From contig NZ_JAHFZZ010000021.1 of NCBI RefSeq assembly GCF_018603905.1, positions 62,001-126,000 on the forward strand: a stretch of DNA of 64,000 nucleotides. Direction: 5' to 3'. Origin of the DNA: Nonomuraea sp. NEAU-A123 (lineage in GTDB: Bacteria; Actinomycetota; Actinomycetes; Streptosporangiales; Streptosporangiaceae). Position numbers and translations under genes: made by a program. The first letter of the stretch is position 1. Every line of letters starts with the position of its first letter. This document shows, piece by piece, positions 57,082 to 64,000 of the stretch. The notes beneath the pieces were generated by a model that saw nothing but the letters and a program-made list of their open reading frames with translations, ran no database searches and had not been told where the DNA came from.

Positions 57082-57981
57082 TCAGCTGCTCAGCGCGTCG
57101 CTGAGCCGCTCGCCGTGCGATTCGAGCAGGGCCCGCGCCCCACCGGCGTCGAGCCCGTGCTGGATCATCAGCACCGCTATCTTCACCTGGCCGCTCGCCG
57201 CGTCCAGCGCATTGCCCGCCGTGTCGTGGTCGGCGCCGGTGATGTCGCTGACCATGCGGAGCGCACGGTCCGCCAGCTTGCTGTTCATCGCCGACATCTC
57301 GATCATCTTGTTTCCGTACGTACGGCCGAGCCGGATCATCGAGATGGTGGAGATCATGTTGAGCACCAGCTTCTGGGCCGTGCCCGCCTTGAGGCGGGTG
57401 GAGCCGGTCACCACCTCGGGTCCCACCACCACCTCGATCGCGTGCTCGGCGGCGGCCGACAGAGGCGCGCCGTCGTTGCACGAAAGGCCGACGGTCAGCG
57501 CGCCCCGCCGGGCCGCCTCCCCCAGCGCACCGAGGACGAAAGGGGCACGCCCGCTGGCCGACACGCCCACCACCGAGTCGAGCGCGTCCACCTCCAGCGC
57601 CGCGAGCGAGGCGGCGCCCGCTTCGGCATCGTCCTCGGCGCCCTCGACGGAGCGGGTGAGCGCGTCGAGTCCGCCCGCGATGACGCCCTGGACGAGCGAC
57701 GGATCGGTGCCGAACGTGGGCGGACACTCGGAGGCGTCAAGCACGGCCAGCCGCCCCGAGGTACCCGCGCCGACGTACAGCAGCCGTCCGCCGTCGGCCA
57801 TCCGCGCGGCGATCGCGTCGATGGCGGCGGAGATGGCCGGGATCGCGACGGCGACCGCGGCGGGCACGGCGGCGTCGGCCTGGTTCATCAGCCGGGCGAC
57901 CTGTTCCGTCGGCAGCCGGTCGATCTGGCTGTAGCGGGGATCGCTCTGTTCGGTGGGCAGCTCAGGGAGCGGATTGATCAT
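57082..57981 (-). CDS. murQ: N-acetylmuramic acid 6-phosphate etherase
   Basis: MurQ cleaves the lactyl ether of MurNAc-6-phosphate to give GlcNAc-6-phosphate and lactate, in the cytoplasm. The 299-residue protein has the SIS domain with YVGAGTSGRLAVLDASECPPTFG, GVSASGR, STRLKAGTAQKLVLNMIST and the C-terminal helical domain. ATG 57981 (MINPLPELPTEQ) fits homologues; an in-frame GTG at 57996 is an alternative. It is divergent from the namZ gene with a short AT-rich gap. No dedicated PTS or kinase for MurNAc is seen here. Confidence 0.95.
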   Translation of the reverse strand: MINPLPELPTEQSDPRYSQIDRLPTEQVARLMNQADAAVPAAVAVAIPAISAAIDAIAARMADGGRLLYVGAGTSGRLAVLDASECPPTFGTDPSLVQGVIAGGLDALTRSVEGAEDDAEAGAASLAALEVDALDSVVGVSASGRAPFVLGALGEAARRGALTVGLSCNDGAPLSAAAEHAIEVVVGPEVVTGSTRLKAGTAQKLVLNMISTISMIRLGRTYGNKMIEMSAMNSKLADRALRMVSDITGADHDTAGNALDAASGQVKIAVLMIQHGLDAGGARALLESHGERLSDALSS

Positions 57982-58038
57982 GACGCTAATTTCCACCCTC
58001 TACTTCTCTCTTGTAAATATCTTTCACACAATGGGTTG

Positions 58039-59160
58039 ATGACGAACGTACGCACTGGCGCTGAACGGCTGGCCACGGATCCCACCCTGGTGGGTGGCGA
58101 CCGGCTGGGCCTGATCACCAATCCCACAGGTGTTCTGCCTGATCTGACCCCCACGACGGACGCTCTCAGAGCGGCCGGAGTGCCGTTGACGGCGCTGTTC
58201 GGCCCGGAGCACGGCATGCGGGGCACCGCCCAGGCGAACGCCAGTGAGCACGACACGATCGACGCCAGAACCGGCCTGCCCGTCTTCGACACGCACAAGG
58301 TCTCCGGCGCGGCGCTGGACGAGGTGGTGGCGCGATCCTGTGTGGACACGCTGGTGTTCGACATCGCCGACGTCGGCACCCGCTTCTACACCTACATCTG
58401 GACCATGTACGACCTCATGGCCGCCGCGAGCCGGCTGGGTCTGCGGTTCGTGGTGCTGGACCGGCCCAACCCGCTCGGCGGGACCGTCGAGGAAGGGCCG
58501 CTGCTCGACCCGGAGTTCGCCAGCTTCGTCGGCAGGTTCCCGCTGCCGGTGCGCCACGGCAGGACCGCGGGGGAGTTGGCCACGCTGTTCGGCTTCGACC
58601 TGGACCTCGAGGTGGTGCGGATGGACGGCTGGTGGCGGGGCATGACGTTCGCCGAGACCGGGCTGCCCTGGGTGATGCCGTCGGTCAACATGCCGACCAT
58701 CGACACCGCCTACGCCTACCCGGCCACCGGTCTGTTCGAGGGCACGAACTTCTCCGAAGGGCGTGGCACCACCCGGCCGTTCGAGCTGGTCGGGGCGCCG
58801 TACGTCGATGACAGGTTCGCGCCCGCGCTCAACGCGCTCGGCCTGCCCGGGGTGCGGTTCAGGGAGACGTGGTTCACGCCGATGTTCCACAAGCACGTGG
58901 GCACGACCGTGCACGGGGTCCAGCTGCACGTGTACGACCGGGCCGCGTACCGGCCGGTGCTGACCGGGCTGTCGATGCTGCACGTCGCCCGTACGCTCTA
59001 CCCCGGCGAGCTCGCCTGGTGGGGGCCCGAGCTGTTCCTGGACCACCTGTGGGGCTCCGACACGCTCACGAGGTGCCTGGACGCCGGGGAGGACCCGCGC
59101 GCCCTCTGCCCCGACCCCATATACCCTGAAGGGCGGCTGCTCTACGGTGGCCGCGTTTAG
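58039..59160 (+). CDS. namZ: Exo-beta-N-acetylmuramidase NamZ (DUF1343, GH171)
   Basis: A 373-residue DUF1343 protein. NamZ releases MurNAc from the non-reducing ends of peptidoglycan. Conserved elements: LITNPTG, LFGPEHGMRG with the His, DIADVGTRFYTYIWTM, VVLDRPNPLGG, PSVNMPTIDTAYAYPAT, and the signature EGTNFSEGRGTTRPFE. No signal peptide is apparent, so it may work on imported material or be exported in an unusual way. ATG 58039 has only a weak GGG upstream. It is divergent from murQ. Confidence 0.93.
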   Translation: MTNVRTGAERLATDPTLVGGDRLGLITNPTGVLPDLTPTTDALRAAGVPLTALFGPEHGMRGTAQANASEHDTIDARTGLPVFDTHKVSGAALDEVVARSCVDTLVFDIADVGTRFYTYIWTMYDLMAAASRLGLRFVVLDRPNPLGGTVEEGPLLDPEFASFVGRFPLPVRHGRTAGELATLFGFDLDLEVVRMDGWWRGMTFAETGLPWVMPSVNMPTIDTAYAYPATGLFEGTNFSEGRGTTRPFELVGAPYVDDRFAPALNALGLPGVRFRETWFTPMFHKHVGTTVHGVQLHVYDRAAYRPVLTGLSMLHVARTLYPGELAWWGPELFLDHLWGSDTLTRCLDAGEDPRALCPDPIYPEGRLLYGGRV

Positions 59161-59201
59161 CGGCGCACCGCAGGTAGCGGGGTTTGCACCTACGGGTGAC
59201 A

Positions 59202-60086
59202 TCACGCCAGATCGCGTCGGTAGAGCCAGAAGACGCGTTCGGCTCGTGCGCCCACGGCGCGCGAGTAGAACCGCAGCGGCCCGACCCAGCTGATCTGGGC
59301 GCTGGTCTGCCCGGCGGCCCGCATATCGGCCAGGCAGCGGCGGAGCAGCACGCCGCCCACGCCGAGCTCGCGCGCCTCGGGCGCCGTCCCCATCGGCCCG
59401 AACCAGGCGGGGCGCGCCCCCCAGGCCGCGAACCCCAGGATCCGGCCGTCGCGCTCGGCGTAGTGCAGCCCGGCGGCGTTGATGGCCTCCCAGGCCCAGT
59501 TCTCGTTCCAGTGCTCACGGACGAACCCGGCGACCCTCTTGCGCCCCTGCTCGGCCGTGTGGACGTGCACGCCCCTCTGGGCCAGCCGTGCCAGGTCGTC
59601 GTCGACGGACAGGTCCGTGCCGAGGTCGGCGGTCATGTTCCAGGCCATGTGGTAGCGCTCGTAGCCGAGGCTCTCGGCCAGGCACGCGGCGGCGGTGTAG
59701 CGCACGTCGATGCCCGGCCAGGCGTAGCAGGGCGGGTTCCCGGCGAAGCGCGCCTGTCTCACGCCCACCGACCGCAGCCACTCCTCGGCCGCGCGGACCA
59801 GCTCCCGGCCGTGTCCCCGCCCCTGGACCTCGGGGTGTACGGCCAGCAGGTCGATATGTCCGACGGCCGGATCCTTGCCGGAGACGGAGGCCATGACGAC
59901 CCCGCCATCGATCACCAGGGCGGTCCAGCGCCGACCGGCGGGCGAGTTCGCCAACCGGTCGACGAGGGCGGGCCCCTCGCCCGAGTCCAGCGTGAGCGCC
60001 GCCCGCGCCACCTCCGCGGCCTGCCGCAACTCCGCGGAGCCGCTCGCCTCCCGGACAGGCGTCACGGCGTCGCCGGCGTGGGGCAC
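59202..60086 (-). CDS. GNAT family acetyltransferase (tandem GNAT fold)
   Basis: A 294-residue N-acyltransferase with two GNAT modules. The first has HIDLLAVHPEVQGRGHGRELVRAAEEWL, the classical acetyl-CoA loop, and the second ends in APEARELGVGGVLLRRCLADM with AQISWVGPLRFYSR. The location at the end of the oligopeptide transporter operon (4 bases after the ATPase) and beside namZ suggests action on an imported muropeptide or amino sugar. The substrate is not known. GTG 60086 is used. Confidence 0.88.
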   Translation of the reverse strand: MPHAGDAVTPVREASGSAELRQAAEVARAALTLDSGEGPALVDRLANSPAGRRWTALVIDGGVVMASVSGKDPAVGHIDLLAVHPEVQGRGHGRELVRAAEEWLRSVGVRQARFAGNPPCYAWPGIDVRYTAAACLAESLGYERYHMAWNMTADLGTDLSVDDDLARLAQRGVHVHTAEQGRKRVAGFVREHWNENWAWEAINAAGLHYAERDGRILGFAAWGARPAWFGPMGTAPEARELGVGGVLLRRCLADMRAAGQTSAQISWVGPLRFYSRAVGARAERVFWLYRRDLA

Positions 60087-60090
60087 GGGG

Positions 60091-61101
60091 TCACACCTCG
60101 CTCATCGGGCGGGCGATGACGCTGCGCCGCTGCGGGTAGTAGCAGGCGTGCTCCTGCGGAACACCCTCCGTCACCCGGAGCAGCGGCCGCTCGTCGGTGC
60201 ACCCGTCCCCGCGGAACGGGCACCGGGCCGCGAACAGGCACCCACTCTCGGACTGGTTCTCGGTGAGCGACTCCAGCGGCACCACCGGCTCCTCGCCGGG
60301 CAGCTCCAGCCCGTGCAGCACGGGGATCGCCGACAGCAGCGACTGCGTGTACGGATGCACCGGATTGGCGATGATCGTGTCGACCGGCCCCCGCTCCACG
60401 ACCTGGCCGCGGTAGATGACGTACAGCTCGCCGTCGCCGCCGATGTAGCGCGCGGTGGCCACGTCGTGCGTGATGAACAGCACGCTGACGCCCAGCCGCT
60501 CGCGCAGGTCCTTCAGCAGCGCCAGGATGCCGAGCCGCAGCGACACGTCGATCATCGAGACCGCCTCGTCGGCGACGAGCATCTCGGGATCGACGGTCAG
60601 GGCGCGGGCGATCACGACGCGCTGCCGCATGCCGCCCGAGAGCTGGTGCGGGTAGCGCGACAGGACCGTTCCCGGATCGAGGCCGACCAGGGACAGCACC
60701 TCGGCGGCCCGCTCGTCGATCCACCCCTTGGACCGGCCGGTCTGCCCGGCCCGCAGCGCCAGCGGCGCCTGGAGCGTCTGGTAGATCGTCCGGGTCGGGT
60801 TCAGGGCGGAGTACGGGTCCTGGTGGATCATCTGGATCTTGCGGAAGTGCGGCTGCCGGTGCTTGAGCTTGAGCGGTGACATGGGCGTGCCGTCGATCTC
60901 GATCTCGCCCGAGTCGTACGTCTCCAGCCCGGCGATGATGCGCCCGAGCGTGGTCTTGCCACACCCCGACTCGCCGATGAACGAGGCGGACCCGCCCTTG
61001 CCGATCTCGAAGTCCACGCCGCGCAGCGCCGGGACCTCTCTGCGGCCGAGCACGTTGCCCCGCTGCTTGAACGTCTTGGTGATGCCCGTTCCGTTGATCA
61101 C
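60091..61101 (-). CDS. Oligopeptide/dipeptide ABC transporter ATPase (OppF/DppF-type)
   Basis: A 336-residue ATPase: GESGCGKTTLGR, Q-loop IHQDPYSALNP, signature LSGGMRQRVVIARAL, then VADEAVSMID in place of the usual DEPTSALD (Pro changed to Ala, Thr to Val), and an OppD/F C-terminal CLFAARCPF...C (iron-sulfur-type cysteines). It is coupled to the partner ATPase by ATGA overlap. With the peptidoglycan genes next door, the cargo is probably muropeptides or small peptides. Confidence 0.94.
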   Translation of the reverse strand: MINGTGITKTFKQRGNVLGRREVPALRGVDFEIGKGGSASFIGESGCGKTTLGRIIAGLETYDSGEIEIDGTPMSPLKLKHRQPHFRKIQMIHQDPYSALNPTRTIYQTLQAPLALRAGQTGRSKGWIDERAAEVLSLVGLDPGTVLSRYPHQLSGGMRQRVVIARALTVDPEMLVADEAVSMIDVSLRLGILALLKDLRERLGVSVLFITHDVATARYIGGDGELYVIYRGQVVERGPVDTIIANPVHPYTQSLLSAIPVLHGLELPGEEPVVPLESLTENQSESGCLFAARCPFRGDGCTDERPLLRVTEGVPQEHACYYPQRRSVIARPMSEV

Positions 61102-62087
61102 GAAGCGTGCTCCTTCACCGTCACGGCGTGGCAGGCCACGATCCTGGATCCGTCCGCCACGACCGAGGGATCGACGGTGTCGCAGACGTCCATCCGCAGC
61201 TCGCAGCGCTCCCTGAACACGCAGCCCTCCTTCGGCACCGTCACCAGCGTCGGCGGGCGTCCCGGCAGCGCCCGGGCCTCGTCGATGTCGCCGACCAGCC
61301 GGGGGATGGCCCTGATCAGGCCCCTGGTGTAGGGGTGGCGGGGCGAGCCCAGCACCTCCCTGGTGGGGCCCTGCTCCACCAGGCGGCCGCCGTACATGAC
61401 CGCGAGCCTGTCGGCCACCTCGGCCACCACGCCGATGTCGTGCGTGATCACCAGGGTGGTCAGGCCGCGTTCGGCGTGCACCTCACGGACGATCTTGAGG
61501 ATGTTCGCCTGGGTGATCATGTCGAGCGCGGTCGTCGGCTCGTCCAGCACGACCAGGTGCGCGTTGAGCACCAGCGCCAGCATGATGCCGACCCGCTGGC
61601 GCATGCCGCCGGACAGCTCGTGCTGGTGCGAGTCGAGCACCCGGGCCCCGTCGAGGCCCATCCGGCCCAGCAGCTCCCTGGCCTCGCGGACCAGGCCCCT
61701 CAGGTCCGCCACGCCGTGCGAACGGCCGAGGTCGAGCAGCTGCTTGCCGACGGTCTTGAGCGGGTTGAGGGAGTTCTGGGCGGCCTGGAACACGTACCCG
61801 ATGTGGGCGCCCCTGGCCTTGCGCAGTTGCTCGCCCGCGAACCCGACCACGTCGCCGAGCCCGTCGATCTCCACGCTGCCCGCCGCGATCCGGCCCGGCG
61901 GCTGCACCGCGTTGAGCAGCGACAGGGCCAGCGTGGACTTGCCGGACCCCGACTCGCCGACGATGCCGGTGATCGTGCCGGGCTCCAGGGTCAGGCTGAT
62001 ACCGCGTACGGCGGGCAGCTCGCCCGCCGGCGTCTTGTAGACGACCGTGAGGCCGTCGATGCGCACTCCCGGCGCTTGGTCAGCCAC
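61098..62087 (-). CDS. Oligopeptide/dipeptide ABC transporter ATPase (OppD/DppD-type)
   Basis: A 329-residue ATPase: GESGSGKSTLALSLL, Q-loop YVFQAAQNSLNP, signature LSGGMRQRVGIMLAL, Walker B LVVLDEPTTALDM, H-loop VITHDIGVVAEVADR, and the OppD tail with EGCVFRERCELRMDVC. It starts 2 bases after the permease C stop and overlaps the second ATPase by 4 bases. It powers the transporter together with its partner. Confidence 0.95.
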   Translation of the reverse strand: MADQAPGVRIDGLTVVYKTPAGELPAVRGISLTLEPGTITGIVGESGSGKSTLALSLLNAVQPPGRIAAGSVEIDGLGDVVGFAGEQLRKARGAHIGYVFQAAQNSLNPLKTVGKQLLDLGRSHGVADLRGLVREARELLGRMGLDGARVLDSHQHELSGGMRQRVGIMLALVLNAHLVVLDEPTTALDMITQANILKIVREVHAERGLTTLVITHDIGVVAEVADRLAVMYGGRLVEQGPTREVLGSPRHPYTRGLIRAIPRLVGDIDEARALPGRPPTLVTVPKEGCVFRERCELRMDVCDTVDPSVVADGSRIVACHAVTVKEHAS

Positions 62088-62089
62088 TG

Positions 62090-62998
62090 CTACTCCTCAC
62101 GCAGCCGGGGGTTGAAGATCTCGTCCATGGCGTCGACCACGAGCACGATGCCCAGGGTGAGCAGCAGGATCGCCAGCAGGGGCGCCAGCAGGTACCCGAG
62201 CGCATTCGTGGTGATCATGGCGCCTGCCTGGAACACCGCCAGGTTGAGCATCACACCCCAGTTGTCCGACTCATAGGGCAGGACACCGAGGAAGAACAGG
62301 CCGACCTGCGCGTAGACGGCGCCGGTGACCGCGATGAGCATGTTCATCGCGATGTAGGGCGCCATGCTGGGCAGCAGTTCCTTGCTGATGATGTGCTTCG
62401 TGGACAGGCCCAGGCCGCGTGCGGCCTCGATGAAGCCGCGTTCACGCAGGGAAAGGGTCTGCGCGCGTACGGCCCGCGCCACGCCGCCCCAGCCCAGCAG
62501 GCCGAGAACCAGGCCCATCTGGATCGGGCTGCCGAACTTCCAGACGGTCGCCAGGACCAGCAGCAGGGGCAGGCCGGGGATGGTGAGCTTCATGTCGGTG
62601 ATCCGCATGAGCACGGTGTCCCAACGGCCCCGCTTGAACCCGGAGAACAGGCCGAGCGAGGTACCGAAGACGACCGTGATGAGCGCGGTCACCGCGGCGC
62701 TGAGCAGTACGTAGCGCGAGCCGGTGATGACCAGCGCGACGACGTCCCGGCCCTGAGGGTCGGTGCCGAACCAGTGAGCCCAGCTCGGCGGCTGGGTGAT
62801 GGCGTTGGGATTGTCCGGCAAGTGGTCCGGGAAGAACATCGGCCCGAAGACGCCCATGAACGCGAAACCGACGATGATCACCACACCGGCCATCCGGCTG
62901 GGCTTGCGCTTCATCACCCGCCAGACGCCGAGCCAGAAGTTACGGCGCATGGTCGCGGAGGTGGACATCCCCGTCTCGGGGATCAGCGTGTCGCTCAT
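62090..62998 (-). CDS. Oligopeptide/dipeptide ABC transporter permease (DppC/OppC-type)
   Basis: A 302-residue membrane protein with an N-terminal helix (MAGVVIIVGFAFMGVFGPMFF), a long periplasmic loop with HWFGTDPQGRDVVALVITGSR (typical OppC), then five helices and the EAARGLGLSTKHIISKELLPSM loop that docks to the ATPase. ATG 62998 overlaps the stop of the preceding permease (ATGA). Confidence 0.94.
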   Translation of the reverse strand: MSDTLIPETGMSTSATMRRNFWLGVWRVMKRKPSRMAGVVIIVGFAFMGVFGPMFFPDHLPDNPNAITQPPSWAHWFGTDPQGRDVVALVITGSRYVLLSAAVTALITVVFGTSLGLFSGFKRGRWDTVLMRITDMKLTIPGLPLLLVLATVWKFGSPIQMGLVLGLLGWGGVARAVRAQTLSLRERGFIEAARGLGLSTKHIISKELLPSMAPYIAMNMLIAVTGAVYAQVGLFFLGVLPYESDNWGVMLNLAVFQAGAMITTNALGYLLAPLLAILLLTLGIVLVVDAMDEIFNPRLREE

Positions 62999-63999
62999 GT
63001 CGCGTCCTCTCCGCTCCGGACCCGCGGGTCGATCACCGTGTAGAACAGGTCGGCCACGATGTTCGCGACGATGATCGACGCGGTGATCAGCAGGAAGGCA
63101 CCGCCCATCAGCGCGTAGTCGCGATCGTTGACGCTGTCGATGAGCAGCAGCCCGAGCCCCGGATAGTTGAAGATCTTCTCGATGAACACGGCCCCACCGA
63201 GGAGCAGCCCCAGGGAGAGGGCGAGGATCGTGAAGAGCGGCAGGATCGCGTTGCGCGCGATGTAACGGAAGACGATCGAGCGCTTCATGCCCCGTAGCTC
63301 GGCGGCCAGGATGAAGTCGTCGCCCAGCACGGTGACCACGCTGGACTTCATCGCCAGGACCCAGCCGCCGTAGGCCGACAGCGCGTACGTGACGACCGGC
63401 AGCACGGCGTGCTCGACGAGCGAGCCGATGTAGCCGGCGTTGAAGCCCGGATCGAACAGGATGTCCACCGGTCCGTCCGCGGGCAGGATGGGGATCAGTG
63501 TCGCGAAGATCACTACGAGCAGCAGCGCGAGCACGTACTGCGGGATGCCGTGCAGCAACGAGCCGGAGATGGCCAGCGCGTCGCCGAGCTTGCCCGTGCG
63601 CTTGATCGCCGCGTACACGCCGAGAACGACCCCGACGAGGAAGCTGAGCAGCGTGCCGACCAGCACCGGTAGAACGGTCCACTTGGCCGCTTCGGTCAGC
63701 ACGTCGAGCACGGGAGTGCCCGGTCTGCTGACGGAGACGCCGAGGTCGAAGTGGAGCAGGCCGCCCATGAAGTCGGAGTACTGCTGCCAGAGCGTGCCCG
63801 TCGGCTGGAACCCGTACAGCACCTTGACGGCCTGCGCGGCCGCCTCGGGCGCCATGCCCCCCTCGATCAGCTTCTCGTAACGGGCCGCCATGGGGTCGCC
63901 CGGGATGTTGTTGATGATGAAGAAGCTGATCGTGGCGACAACAAGGATCATGACGAACCCGCGGGCCAGGTGGCCCGCGAGTCGCCGGATGATGATCAT
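62995..63999 (-). CDS. Oligopeptide/dipeptide ABC transporter permease (DppB/OppB-type)
   Basis: A 334-residue membrane protein with six helices: the N-terminal helix (GFVMILVVATISFFIINNIPGDPM, the NxPGDP motif of OppB), the LGVSVSRPGTPVL loop, and the ATPase-contact loop ILAAELRGMKRSIVFRYIARNAILP. The ATG lies one base from the window end, and the true start could be further out. A substrate-binding protein gene would be expected beyond the edge. Confidence 0.93.
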   Translation of the reverse strand: MIIIRRLAGHLARGFVMILVVATISFFIINNIPGDPMAARYEKLIEGGMAPEAAAQAVKVLYGFQPTGTLWQQYSDFMGGLLHFDLGVSVSRPGTPVLDVLTEAAKWTVLPVLVGTLLSFLVGVVLGVYAAIKRTGKLGDALAISGSLLHGIPQYVLALLLVVIFATLIPILPADGPVDILFDPGFNAGYIGSLVEHAVLPVVTYALSAYGGWVLAMKSSVVTVLGDDFILAAELRGMKRSIVFRYIARNAILPLFTILALSLGLLLGGAVFIEKIFNYPGLGLLLIDSVNDRDYALMGGAFLLITASIIVANIVADLFYTVIDPRVRSGEDAT

Positions 64000-64000
64000 C

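Noticed and set aside
57034..58038. A 335-residue N-terminal extension of the NamZ reading frame
   Set aside because: The extension is antisense to murQ and low-complexity; NamZ homology begins at ATG 58039.

Overview
The window is about 70% GC, densely packed, and built from actinomycete gene families: eukaryotic-type Ser/Thr kinases, a five-gene conservon, large LuxR (LAL) and TetR regulators, an F420-type luciferase-like oxidoreductase, frequent GTG/TTG starts, and many genes with a TAnnnT box directly before the start codon and no Shine-Dalgarno (leaderless style). A member of the Streptosporangiales, Nonomuraea-like, is the best guess, but this is inferred from gene content only.

0-12.6 kb: the end of a Ser/Thr kinase gene, a CASTOR/POLLUX-type channel, a secreted serine hydrolase, a winged-helix regulator, a STAS antagonist, an SDR/SnoaL-like pair divergent from a LAL regulator, a DJ-1/PfpI protein, a LysR regulator, mtnA and a PGRP amidase. 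12.7-22.5 kb: mutA-mutB and meaB (methylmalonyl-CoA mutase and its GTPase chaperone), separated by three translationally coupled, opposite-strand receptor kinases that share one extracellular domain. 22.6-35 kb: a CehA/McbA-type metallohydrolase containing a 24-bp minisatellite, an acyltransferase-like protein, a TetR/acyltransferase-3 pair with an operator-like inverted repeat, an acyl-CoA ligase, an ABC-F ATPase, lipoprotein, phosphotransferase and LLM oxidoreductase genes.

35-38.4 kb looks lower in GC and foreign: a small secreted metalloprotease with a partner lipoprotein, a divergent dihydropteroate-synthase homologue, a probable frameshifted gene and a tiny secreted protein. 38.6-45.7 kb: an aldo/keto reductase, a two-component system divergent from a MacB/FtsX-type ABC transporter, a LysR remnant and an isochorismatase-fold protein.

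45.7-50.1 kb (minus strand) is the most striking part. It is a compact operon with a membrane-anchored protein whose C-terminus looks E2-like, a JAMM/MPN peptidase, an E2 (UBC-like) protein with a plausible catalytic cysteine, a 65-residue protein and an E1 (ThiF-like) enzyme. Together these make a bacterial ubiquitin-like conjugation system with no CD-NTase beside it and no obvious di-glycine modifier.

50.3-64 kb: a membrane-anchored protein divergent from that operon, a cvnABCDE conservon (sensor ATPase, roadblock, DUF742, small GTPase, P450) followed by a P450 stub, and then a cell-wall recycling locus: an AmiE-like serine hydrolase, MurQ, NamZ (DUF1343), a GNAT and an oligopeptide-type ABC transporter that runs off the right edge. 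No rRNA, tRNA, CRISPR array, intact insertion sequence or prophage was seen.
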